The translations under genes were made by a program, and so were the position numbers. Positions 1-10,949 of a stretch of DNA of 64,000 bases are shown here, in pieces. The notes below the pieces were generated by a model. It worked only from the letters and a program-made list of their open reading frames with translations, ran no database searches and was not told the origin of the DNA. Origin of the DNA: Geosiphon pyriformis (taxonomy: Eukaryota > Glomeromycota > Glomeromycetes > Archaeosporales > Geosiphonaceae); contig JAAOMT010000607.1 in assembly GCA_016748015.1 (NCBI GenBank), forward strand, positions 696,137-760,136. The letters are read 5' to 3'. Position 1 is the first letter of the stretch. Every line of letters begins with the position of its first letter.

Positions 1-1511
1 CAAACTAATAAATAGCAAAAAAGAACAAAATTGTATAATAGTAAAATAGATTAAAAAGAATTCAACTTTAAAGAGTAAATTAAATAAATATAGATTCAAT
101 GTATAAAATCAATTTCATAAAATATCTCAGTCACTATTTTTTCCAAAAGATAATCAAAAAATCTGAAGATAGAGAAATAGTTCATACTGTTAACAAATGA
201 TAACACACTAGTATAATTTTATATCTTATATTAACACTTTTAGAATTTGATATCAGATATTAAATGTGTTCTTCAATCACATTTTATTCAATAATCTTTA
301 AATACTACAATTACACAAATCAAAAAAAGGATAAAAAAGTACCAACAAGTAATCTTTTATCTTAAGATATTCAAATACTTAAAAATAAGAAAAAAAAATT
401 AGTAATACGAGAAAAATTAAGATAAAAGTTGTTATTTTATTTCTTTGATTTTTTTGATTTGTATATGTTTTTCTATAGCTAAGAGACTTATTGTTTATAT
501 AGCTATTGAAAATAATTAATGATCAAATTAATGATTAGATTAATAGTTAGATTATTAATCAGATTAATGATTACTATTTAAAATAAGATGGCTAATTATG
601 TAATATCAATGACTAATACATGTAATAATTAATAAAAACTATAAATTTCAACTATAATAATATATTAAAATAGTTTACAAACAAGATTTCTGTAAAAAAG
701 TTAACTTTTATAACAAAATAACTGCACAATTTTTAATGAGCTTTCAAACAAATATTCCTAAAAAAAAATTAACTTTTACTGCAAAATAATTATATAAGTA
801 ACTAGTACAAAATTGGTCATTTCACTTATAAATCTAACAGTTCAAATTATAGAAGATAATTTAAAAATAAATTCAGTTATTAAAGGTTTAATAACTTCTA
901 ATAATTAGAAATTACCAACAAAACAACATTAAAAAAATCCAAAAAAAAAATCCAAAACCTTTGATAATATTATTCTTACTTATCAGCACTTATATTGATA
1001 AACTCCAATACTTAATTACATAAAAACAATAGTTTTTAATCATAGCTATTATTGAAATACTAATTTTTTCTTTTTTTTTATTGGTTTTATTTTATTTTAT
1101 TTTATGTTATTAATTGTGTTTTGTATATACTAATTAATTAAGAAAAGATAGCCTGGTAAAAAACCTGTAAAACAAGTGTAAAAACTTAAAGATAGCTTAT
1201 TAAAAAGGCATAACTACTAGATTAAACCAGTCTTTACATTGAAGAAAAAAATTTGAAAAGACAATACAAATTGAATTTCTGTTTATTATACAAAAAATTC
1301 AAATTTCATTATCATTAACCAACCAGCACCAAGTTACAGATTTCAAATATCAAAGCCAACACCCAAATTCTCTTACTGTAACAGTAATCATAAAAATAAT
1401 ATTTTTAAAATTGTAAAATTATAATATTATACTTAAAAATATGGTTTATTATTTTATAAATATATTTTACTTTACAAAAATACTTAAACAAAAAATTTAA
1501 ATTTCTATATA
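1..1511. other. AT-rich intergenic DNA
   Basis: No reading frame of note. The stretch is almost entirely A and T with homopolymer runs. It contains one recognisable repeat, R2, at about 665-835, which recurs inverted near 27.04-27.19 kb. The 3' end of the host gene on the minus strand begins at 1512. Confidence 0.7.
665..835 (-). repeat. Dispersed repeat R2, copy 1 (inverted relative to copy 2)
   Basis: Read on the minus strand, this stretch holds two imperfect tandem copies of a ~75-80 bp unit whose core is close to TTATTTTGTTATAAAAGTTA followed by a T-run and ACA. The same two-unit arrangement occurs on the plus strand at about 27040-27185. It has no coding content. The family is not recognised; it may be the end of a decayed transposon. 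Confidence 0.5.
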
Positions 1512-4449
1512 TTAAAATGGTTTATTCCCCTTAATTGGTGTGTCAACGATTTTTGGCTTTTTTACAACTTCTCTTTCTGGTGTTCTCTCCAAATTCTTCT
1601 TTTTTGCTCCAGTAATTAATTTAATATTTTTTTTATTTAACTCACACAGGGCGTTCGTTGTTGCATCCAATTTCCTCTTGTATTCCTTTAACATAAGGTA
1701 CACCAATTTTATGTTGTCAAGATCTTGATGAGAAGATGGAATAGAGGCCTTATGCATTAAAAGCAAATGAAATAAACCTCCACTTGCAACAAGTGCATAA
1801 ACTCTGATCTCGCGACCTAATTCCATTGTAATTTAATAATTATTTATCTTGGAAAAAATTGTGAAACATCTTATATTACAATACTTACCAACTACTAAGA
1901 GACCCCAATAAACCAAGTTTCCTGTATCTACGCCAATCAACCGATCTTTAGCGGATGCCCACAAGTCCCGAAGTTCCAATCCCAATTTAAGAGTATCATT
2001 CCATTCTTTAAATCGTGAACACTGAGGAAGACCACCAGCCACTTCTAAACATCCAACAGCTGGGTTCCAATTAAGATTTTGGTACTCAATTATTGCATCG
2101 ACTTTATAGCCAATCCGTGCACGGTCATAAGGATCTCTTTCTTTGTTTCTGCGCATTGCCGTCTCTGGAAGCGACTGCTCACCACTAACATTTTAATATA
2201 ATAATGTAAGCACATTTATGTAAATAAAACCAATAATATTCATATTTCTTACTTACTATTTTAACCAGTACTGGTCGTCATTTCTAAAAATGGCATCCAA
2301 AAAAGGAACAACATTGCGAGTTTGGTGTTCGTTTTCGGATAAATCATTTTTTCTTATCATTGTCACGGAATCAAGGCTAAAAAAAATAAACAACAGTTAA
2401 ATATCATTTTTAAAAAGTAATTAATTATATAGCATACTTACAGGCGGCTAACAAGTTTCCTAAGAGTTTTTTCATTTACTGTCCTTGCTAGAACGTCATC
2501 AACATCATCTGCCTACAAAATAAAGTATTTAACAAAAAGTATTTTAAATAAAAAATACTAATTACCATAATAAGCTTATCAAAAAAGTCCTCCTCCTCTT
2601 CAGAAAGCCTTGGAACAGAGAAGTGCGTCTCCTTCGGAAGCACATTCAAGATCTGCGGGAGAACATCAACTAAAAGTTTTGATGTAGGCCCATGAGACCC
2701 TGAATGTTCAACGATATAATAATGCAAAGGGCTAAAAAAAAACTTTAAAATTTAAATAGGATGGTAAAAAAAAACTATAAAAAAATAAAAATTGAAAAAA
2801 GCAACCCACTCGCAAACACATCGCTCTTTACTCAACTTCCCACGATATGTCTCCACCCTTTCCATTACTTCATCCCAGTCTACACCATCTGAAGAGTTCT
2901 CACCGACATGAACAACGTGGGGCTTCTGAACCTTCTTAATCTTTATAAACTCTTCTTCCGATTCCTCAGTGGTCCTAAATACAGAGGAATTTAAAATGAA
3001 ATTCCCAAAATCATTGAAACAATGTAGACGAAAGTTAGCCTTACGATGGAAGGTATTCCGTCGCTGATTCTCCGGTCATCTCATCCACATCGGTGTCCTA
3101 AAGTAAGTTATTACTGGTTGCCAGATATTGTAAACTAAAAGTGAAAGTGAACAATACCGGTGAGCGTTCTTCGATGTCCTGGTCTTCTTCAGAGCCCCAG
3201 ACTAGCCAGAATCCTTCGATGGCTTTAGAATTTTTGGTGTCCTTGAATGAGATTACTTAGTATGATAGCTTTGGAATCCAACAACAGGTAACTCAGAGGA
3301 TGCCCAAATGTGTTGTATTCCATTGCCACACAGCTTTTTTGGATCCCAATAACAGGCAACTCAGAGGATGCCTTGGGCGATCTTACGCATAATCCATTGC
3401 CGCATAGCTTTGGAATACAACAATAGGTAACTCAGAGGATGCCCAAATGTGTTGTATTCCATTGCCACACAGCTTTGGATCCCAATAACAGGCAACTCAG
3501 AGGATGCCTTGGGCGATCTTNNNNNNNNNNNNNNNNNNNNATGAAATTCCCAAAATCATTGAAACAATGTAGACGAAAGTTAGCCTTACGATGGAAGGTA
3601 TTCCGTCGCTGATTCTCCGGTCATCTCATCCACATCGGTGTCCTAAAGTAAGTTATTACTGGTTGCCAGATATTGTAAACTAAAAGTGAAAGTGAACAAT
3701 ACCGGTGAGCGTTCTTCGATGTCCTGGTCTTCTTCAGAGCCCCAGACTAGCCAGAATCCTTCGATGGCTTTAGAATTTTTGGTGTCCTTGAATGAGATTA
3801 CTTAGTATGATAGCTTTGGAATCCAACAACAGGTAACTCAGAGGATGCCCAAATGTGTTGTATTCCATTGCCACACAGCTTTTTTGGATCCCAATAACAG
3901 GCAACTCAGAGGATGCCTTGGGCGATCTTACGCATAATCCATTGCCGCATAGCTTTGGAATACAACAATAGGTAACTCAGAGGATGCCCAAATGTGTTGT
4001 ATTCCATTGCCACACAGCTTTGGATCCCAATAACAGGCAACTCAGAGGATGCCTTGGGCGATCTTACGCGTAATCCATTGCCACATAGCTTTGGAATCCA
4101 ACAACAGGTAACTCAGAGGATGCCCAAATGTGTTGTATTCCATTGCCACAAAGCTTTGGATCCCAATAACAGGCAACTCAGAGGATGCCTTGGGCGATCT
4201 TACGCGTAATCCACTGTCGTAGAAACGGAAATAAAAGCAGTTACATACCTCCCAATTTTCGAGGAGTTCTTGCGCTTTTTTTGCATGCGCTAGGTTTTTT
4301 TCGTGGGAGATTTTTTTTAACAGTGTTAAGAATACGCTATGTTTAGAGTCTTTCTTCATTTGACCTCCGCTGTTACTCCACTCAAGAAAATCTAGTAGGG
4401 ACCACTCCGTAACCTTCGTTTCCACAAAGTACATTTTTGAATCGACCAT
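1512..4449 (-). CDS. Nine-exon hypothetical protein, 486 aa, with PD-(D/E)XK nuclease-like C-terminal half
   Basis: Exons on the minus strand: 4449-4249, 3786-3703, 3642-3590, 2974-2810, 2731-2566, 2512-2442, 2376-2257, 2184-1889 and 1816-1512. All junctions are GT/AG, phases match and the sum is 487 codons with stop. The ATG at 4449 is the first ATG in frame. Exons 2 and 3 exist twice (also 3241-3158 and 3097-3045) because of an assembly duplication. Residues 96-165 are acidic. Residues 260-362 show a Ser-Glu-rich helix, G-Y-K-V-D316, then G-C-L-E334-V-A-G-G, then K346 and a DTLKLGLELRDLW block. This is the D...E-x-(K) spacing of PD-(D/E)XK nuclease-like domains described in fungal and Crinkler-type proteins, but the Lys normally two residues after the Glu is an Ala. 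Family membership is inference. A basic tail (residues 450-486) could be a nuclear signal. It may belong to an expanded lineage-specific family. Confidence 0.75.
2996..4065. repeat. Assembly duplication around a 20-N gap (2996-3520 = 3541-4065)
   Basis: Bases 2996-3520 reappear at 3541-4065 with no difference that I can see, including the irregular six-T run inside the minisatellite. The two copies are separated by exactly 20 N (3521-3540). Two contig ends that overlap but were not merged would give this. The duplicated block contains exons 2 and 3 of the host gene, so the true locus is probably about 545 bp shorter. Confidence 0.85.
3812..4222. repeat. Intronic minisatellite, ~136-bp unit built from two ~68-bp halves
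   Basis: About three tandem units begin at 3812, 3951 and 4087. Each unit has two related halves that begin AGCTTTGGA and contain AACAGG(T/C)AACTCAGAGGAT and ATCCATTGCC-type blocks. One half carries GCCCAAATGTGTTGTATTCC and the other GCCTTGGGCGATCTTACGC. The array fills the first intron of the minus-strand host gene (4248-3787). A partial copy at 3267-3520 belongs to the assembly duplication. The unit is more GC-rich than the surrounding DNA. Confidence 0.85.
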
Positions 4450-5089
4450 GTTTATAATAAAAAAAGGTATCCGGTTCAAATTTGGGGTACTCTTTGAAAT
4501 AGAAAAAATTGTTTCGCTATTCGTCGTGAAGAATAATAAAATGAGACGCGTGAGTAAAGTAGGGGTTAAATAGAATGTTTTTCATGTCAAAAATAACAGG
4601 GTAAAAAAAAATTTTCATGGGTAAGAAAATTTTTTCATGGATACGTCACTGATAGCTAAGCCATATTAATTATACTAAATTTAAAGGTGATACTTTAAAA
4701 GTTAGTAGTACCACCACCCAAAAAGCTTAGAAAATTATGTGTTAAAAAAGCCTCTTTAACCACTTTTGAAAAGAATAATTCTTTTATCTTAGTTAATTTC
4801 TATAAATTCCATAATTAATAATTATTTTTCAAAATCCAAAATTTTGATTTAATATAAAAGATAAAAAATAAAGGTATTATAAACTATTAATTAACACAAC
4901 TAACAAATTTGTAACAAAAGTAATAAATATTGTAAAAAAATATAAAATAATAATATACAATATTAAAATTAAGCATTTAGTTTTAATAAAAAAAAATTTA
5001 TTTTTGATATTATTGGTTATTTATTATGTATTAAAAGTATAAAAGCATTAAAAAAGTTGGAATTTTTATTTTGTAATTAATTAATAAAT
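4450..5089. other. Upstream region of the host gene, AT-rich
   Basis: This is the 5' flank of the minus-strand host gene. The first ~180 bases are of moderate composition and could hold its promoter; beyond that the DNA is simple AT. I see no other gene and no clear TATA element. Confidence 0.4.
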
Positions 5090-5101
5090 AATTTTTATTT
5101 T

Positions 5102-8083
5102 TATTTTTTTTATTTTTTTTTTAAAGCTTAACGAATGAAGTCCAAACACGAACTATACATCATACAAATGATCTAAACTAGGTGCGAATCATGCCTTTGC
5201 TATACATGACCAGACATTCAGACTAGTCAGAACAACACTATACACTTATATGAATGGAAGCCATGTTACCAACACCTGCATAAAACAAACAACACTTATG
5301 ATACTCAAAACTGATGCCAAGTGCATTAGCAATGCCCAACAACCTAATCACCCAGCTGAAAACCATGTAGAAAAACCAGAAACAGTGACAGAAATAGAAC
5401 CATCACATGGAATCAGCTTATTCTTCTCCATAATGGCCTGGTGTTTCGCACAGACCAGCCAGATATTATCATAAAATGCAAGGCAAAATTTCTGCACAAA
5501 ATCCACAACTTTAACCACCACCATCTTAGGATCCTTGTAAACAGAAACAGACTCTCAATACCAATTGCCGAAAACAAAGTCTTTACACAGAGCTGTACTG
5601 ACAGCCACATCTGAAATGCAAGTTGACAACAACTGCAACACACATGAAGAAAAATGAAACAGGCCAGAACGCATCTCCCAGGCAGCCGCTAAAGTGTCCA
5701 ATAAACTGGTGCAACTATCAGCATCAAAAGAGCAGGAAAAAACATGGTCTAAGACTTCAACCTCATCACAGAACAAACAAACCACACTGGAATAAATCCT
5801 ATCATACAGACGTTTTCGCACAGCAACAGGAAGGCGATGATGAAGAGCTTTCATGAAATATGTACGAAAGCCAGCTGTCTGAGTACTAGTAAAACCAGCC
5901 ACCATGTGGGAATCTGAGTGCCACACCAGAGAGAACCTCAACCAGTCAATATTAGCACACATACACCCTAGAACAATCTGGGAACCAGAACCAATCTCCC
6001 AATATACACGATGAATCGACCTGAATACATTACGAACAAAATGTCTTGAATTGCCAGAAACCGTATCAATACCAGCCTTTAAAAACCTCTCACTGACCAA
6101 GTGGGGCAAGTGCCAGGCAGAAAGGGCAGCATTCTTAGCCAACGCATCAGCACGCACATTGCCTGAAACTCTTGAATGGCCCTTAACCTTAATCCAATTA
6201 ATATCCAAATTTTTGTGATAAATGACATTGGCAATGTGACAATGCTCAACCCAACAACAATTCCTGAAATCAGGGCCAGCCAATAAAGACTTTGACCTGC
6301 AAGCATCTATAGCCACCTGGCTGTCCAAAAACAAGTCAACCAAACGAGAAGAAGGAACACACTCAAGAGCTAAAGCAATGGTCTGTAACTCCACCAAAGT
6401 AGAAGAAACCAAACCAGAAACCCTCACACTCAGACCCAAATCAATGTCCTCAAAGAAAACTGCAGCACCAGCCAACATGTCAACAGTGCCCAAGTTACTT
6501 AGAGACCTATCTGTGTATACAGAGAGGCGGGCGGCACCAACATTCAATAGATCATTACAAATAACACCAAAACCAAAAGACTGTCAGATGTCAGAAGAGC
6601 CACAAACACCCCCATGAGGAAAATGACCAGAAAGAAAAGCCACACTACCAAGAAAACACACAAAGAGATCAAACCAGAAGGGGACTGGGCCATGGAAATC
6701 CAGTCTTTTCCAATACTTGAAAGTCTTCCAATCGAATACAACGCCATTCCAGTCATGAAGCTGTTCTACAAAAGCAATACCATAATGTTTAAGGAAAGAG
6801 ACACATTTGAAAAAAATCATCTCACCGAAAACTAGAGACATAGGAGTACTGCTCCGAAGATGAAAAGCATCAGCCAGAGAGCCATCCAAAAACAAATCAC
6901 ATCCAGAAAAAATATGAACCACACCTGCCAAAAAGTTGTTTGAAGGGCTAACTCCAACATGAACAGGAAACAACAAAGAGTGATGAGGACGCCAGCTGAG
7001 AACCTGGAGATTGTAAGACCTATGAGAAAACAAGCAACCCAAAACACCAACCGAATTTGCAAAAGTGATGACAGAAGCTGATTTGCTCTCAGTTTGAATC
7101 TGCTCAAAAGTCTTTAAATTGTACAAGGAAGGATGATGAAGTGCATCATTGGAAAAGTCTAGAGGCAGTCCAGATTTAGACTTCAGGCTCTTACAAATCA
7201 AAGTGTTCTACTTATTACACACACTGAGAGGAATAAAACTAAACTGAGTTCTGTAGCTAATGATAGGTAAGAGAACTGAAGACACCAAATAAGCAAACTG
7301 TTTATCTGAAATAGCCTTTTTCAGAATAAGGTTGACAAAGAACCGAACATCCAAATGTGTTTTAACCAAGTTAAGCTTCAAAAGACCTTTAGAAGATAAA
7401 AAAATCCCCAGATAATGATGAGGTTCATCTCTTTTAGTGATGAAAATCAGCATACCACTGATAGTTAGATAAGGAGCAGTGATCTGACAGTTGATAAGAA
7501 TAGCCACAGTCTTGTCATTGTTAATCAAAATGTTATTTAAACAAAAAAAATCACTAGCAAAATTAAGGATGTGTTGTATAACAGTCTGGCTGCTACTGAT
7601 CCAGATAGTATCATTAATAAAAGCACCAGCAGCCATAAACATCATCAGTTCAGCTTGAGATTCTACCTGGCCAGTCTTAGAAACAAAATGAGAAATCAGC
7701 CTGTAACTACAAACACTCTCCTGTCTCTTAATCTCACACAACAGCAAGTCATAAAATATGCACCAGAGAAGAGACAAAAAAACCTCTCCTTGATCCAATC
7801 CATCATAAACATGATATCCATCAGTCAAACCAAAATCCATCATCACTCTGTTAATGCGACTATTGTAAATGCTACCAAAAAACCTGATAAATTTGTTACA
7901 TATTTTGATCCTAACCAAACTCCTCTTGAGATGCTCCCAATCAACAGAATCATAAGCTTTGTACATATCTTGTAAAACCAACCACAACTTCCAATTCTTT
8001 TCCAAAGCATCTTCGATTACTGAACTAATAGCAAAAATAGATGATTGAGTAGACATACCCTTTAGGACAGAGAAATTGTCCCC
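5102..8083 (-). mobile_element. LINE copy A, 5'-truncated
   Basis: A non-LTR retrotransposon fragment on the minus strand. It starts inside the reverse transcriptase region and runs through RNase H to the 3' UTR and A-rich tail (plus-strand T-runs at 5102-5130). The 3' end matches the signature of the other copies: a TCTGGTCATGTATAGCAAA-like block, then TTTGGACTTCATTCGTTAA. A 12-bp direct repeat AATTTTTATTTT flanks it at 5090-5101 and 8084-8095. That is the expected size for a target-site duplication, but low complexity limits the weight. 5' truncation is typical of target-primed reverse transcription. Confidence 0.85.
5238..8079 (-). pseudogene. LINE A ORF2 remnant (RT C-terminal part, RNase H, zinc finger)
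   Basis: One frame runs from 8056 to 5555, broken only by stops at 7208-7210 and 6584-6586 and a stop ending at 5555. A one-base loss near 5370 shifts the last ~45 codons, which end at 5238. RT motif A is LQDMYKAYDSVDW and motif B HDGLDQ. Motif C reads FINDT instead of FVDDT (AAT at 7613-7615), so the first catalytic Asp is gone. RNase H shows YTDRS, ELQ, DSQ and N-x-x-AD. The C-terminal zinc-binding motif is CLFCDEVEVLDHVFSC. The first stop replaces a conserved Trp. Dead. Confidence 0.85.
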
Positions 8084-8095
8084 AATTTTTATTTT

Positions 8096-8930
8096 GCTTT
8101 AATAAAGTATATCATTTTAATATATTTATAATCTTAACTTATTATAAATTAAATAATAATTAACAAAATCAGTTATATTAAAAAAAAATTTCTAGTTTAG
8201 ATACAATAATAATTTAGCATGTAAAAACCCAAACCAGAAAGGCAAAAATTAAACAATATAATTAATATATAATTAAAAAATAAAAAAAATAATTTTAAAA
8301 TAATTCAAAAAATATCAATTAGTTTTTAGCCCAAAATTTTTTTTAATAATATATTAATATAAAAATAATTAAAATAATTAAAAAAAAACAACAAAATATT
8401 AAAAAAAATCATTAAATTTAATAAAAATAATATTGTATTATTAAAAAATTTAATAATAATTATTTTATTAATAATAAATCTATTATTTAAACAATTTGGT
8501 TTAATTTTATTAATATAATATAATTTTTAAAATATTAAAAAAATACTATAAATTCATATTTAAATTCATATTTTTTAAGTAATTATTATCTGATTTTAGC
8601 TATAAAAAATTTGTAAATATAATAATTTAAGTTTTAATTATTAATTTTTGATAAATTTTATAATTTTTTTTAAAACATAAAATTTAATAATAGAATAATA
8701 TAATTTTAAAATTATTAATTTATAACAAAAAAATAAATTGAATTTTAGTTATTTATTTTTTAATTAAAAAAAAATATTTTTATAAATTAAATTTTGTTTA
8801 AATATACAAATATTTTATTATACTATTTTATATTTTTAAATTTTGTTTTTGTTAAAATATTTGCTAATTTTTTAAAATTAAATATGAATTTTAAAAAACT
8901 TTAATTACAATTTAAACTTGTTAAACTTTA
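8096..8930. other. AT-rich spacer between LINE A and LINE B
   Basis: Near-pure A/T sequence with no coding signal. A short more complex stretch at about 8215-8255 (containing CCCAAACCAGAAAGGC) is not assigned to anything. Confidence 0.6.
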
Positions 8931-9065
8931 TTTAAATTACTTAAAATTTACATAAAATACAAAAAACTTCTTTCTTTCTTACCTCTAAATAATCCTCAAA
9001 GAGCACATTTTCTAAAAAAGAAGTTTTTTGTTTTTTTTCTTATTAAAGTTTATATCAACATTTTT

Positions 9066-10949
9066 TTGCCTAATAATCTTTTTGTTGTGGATTTAAAGAC
9101 TGCTTCTAGCAGTGATATGTCTAAGAAAAAAGTGCCTAAGAACACTTTCTATGGTCTTGTTGGTGGTTTTTTCTCCCAAAAGAAAAAAATGATTCTTGGT
9201 AATGTTAAACATTCAAGTAATGAAAGAGATATTTCTTTAGTCAAACTTGGTTCTGGTGGCATGTATTTGGACATGGATAGTGAGTCTAGTTGTGGTAAAG
9301 ACAATATGGTTTTGAAGAGTATCAACAGTGGATCTCTTTTAGACTTAGCAGCTACTACTTCTAAAGCAAAAAGAGTGAATTCCAACATGGTTTTTGGGTC
9401 CCTTCTTGGCTCTCCCAATTATGATATAGATGAAGAAGCAGAACTCCTCCCACCTCCCCTCAGTATATCTTTGGAAAAGAAATAGATAAATCCTAAAATT
9501 GTGAAGACTCCTGTGGAAGTTTCTGTTAAGAAGTTATTTGCTTTGGATATCAATTTTTCAGTAGTGGAAGGCAAATCTGCTACAGCAAAGACCCAGTTTA
9601 TTAGGAAAATTTTTTCAACAGTCAATAGTTTTGAAGAGGCCACCACCCTCTTAAAATTTGAAAGGATCATTTGATCAATGTTTACTTCTGAGGAAAGCTT
9701 GATTAAGGCTACATTATTGGCCAGAAAGAAAGGGATTATCATAAACAGCAATCTTAAAAAACAAGAAATTTGTTCAAATTAGACCATAGTAATCAAGAAA
9801 ATTCTCATGGATACACCAAAGAAAATGATTGTCACTGCAGTATCTGAGTTTGGTAATATTAAGTCAATCAAGATTTAGCTAATTGGAATGTGGCAGAAGG
9901 CTGTAGTGAAATTCACCGAATTGGAACAGGCAAAACAACTGGTATTAAGATAGTCATTTCTCATTGGAAAAAATTTGGTGCATATGGCTATGGCCGTGGA
10001 AGATCATGATACTTGGATGTTTAGAGATTGCTTCAAGGCACTTTTGTTTACTTTGCCAATAGGAACAACAGCTTATAATCTTGGTACTTTTTTAGAAGAA
10101 GCTGGTGGGAAAACTTGTGTGATTAATTGTTCTCTGGAAACTGGAAACCAGACCCACTGTGCTGTTGTTGGTTTTGAGTCTAAAAATAAGCTTGAATTTG
10201 CATTTCACACAGAGCCAATTTTTGGTGGTGTAAGACTTTCTTGGACTAGGTTGGACTTGGTTGGACTTGGTTCAGTGTGAGAAGTGTGGAAGGTTTAAAC
10301 ATTCAGCTTTGGAATGTAATGCTTCTGACACCCTGGTGTCTGCTCTATCTAAAAAGACTTATAAAAAAACTGCTTCTGACAAGAATCGTGTTTGGTTGAC
10401 TAAGTTGTATGTCAAGAAAAATGTTCCTATTTCTTGCCCTGCTGCTTTTGGTGGCAAATCCTGGACTCAAATAGTTTCTTCTGTCTCTTCTTCTGGTGGT
10501 CTTCTATTTGAGTTTGGTTCTGGTTCTGGTTCTTTTTCTTCTGGTGTCTCAGATATGGTGGTGGTTTTCTTCTAGCTCTGACCAACAATTTGTCTTTAGA
10601 TGCTTATTTGTCGTCTTTGAAATGCTTCTTAGAGCTCTTAGGTAATCAGGTGTCTGGCATTTTGCATAAACTTAACAGCATGGAATTGGTGCCTTTAGTT
10701 TCCCTATCTTCTTCTAATAGTCTAGTTACATTAATAAATGTTAAATTGGATTCAAATTAAGATATGGTTTTGGAAAGTTCTATAATGGTGTCTGTGTCTT
10801 CTCCTGTTGTTTCAAAGATTTTGACAACTAAAGTGGGCTGTTTGGAGTCCAAGTTAGTGGCTTTTAAAGCCTCTATTAGTTCAGTTTTGGTAAAGTTAGA
10901 TTAGTTGTGTGCTAGCTTGGGTTCTTAGGTATTTTTTGCTTCTCAATGA
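9066..10949 (+). pseudogene. LINE B ORF1 (gag-like, RRM-like and CCHC zinc knuckle), broken
   Basis: This aligns by eye with ORF1 of copies C and D: LFALDI, a KIF...VN-F segment, a degenerate RRM-like block (IKKI...FGNIKSIKI...IGMWQKAVVKF), a second block with FKALLFTLPIGTTA...GGKTC, and a zinc knuckle CEKCGRFKHSALEC. Stops interrupt it at about 9483, 9673, 9778, 9876 and 9948. A 10-bp tandem duplication (GTTGGACTTG twice, near 10252-10273) shifts the frame just before the zinc knuckle. No good ATG is seen at the 5' end. The frame ends in the ATGA overlap with ORF2 at 10946-10949. Confidence 0.8.

Noticed and set aside
3812-4222. Regularly spaced repeats considered as a CRISPR-like array
   Set aside because: The repeats are head-to-tail with no unique spacers, the unit is a 136-bp dimer, and the array lies in an intron of a eukaryotic gene. 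It is a minisatellite.
4042-4248. Extension of the host gene's first exon into the minisatellite
   Set aside because: The frame is open, but a clear GTATGT donor follows codon 67 and the downstream exons join in phase; the continuation is only translated repeat.
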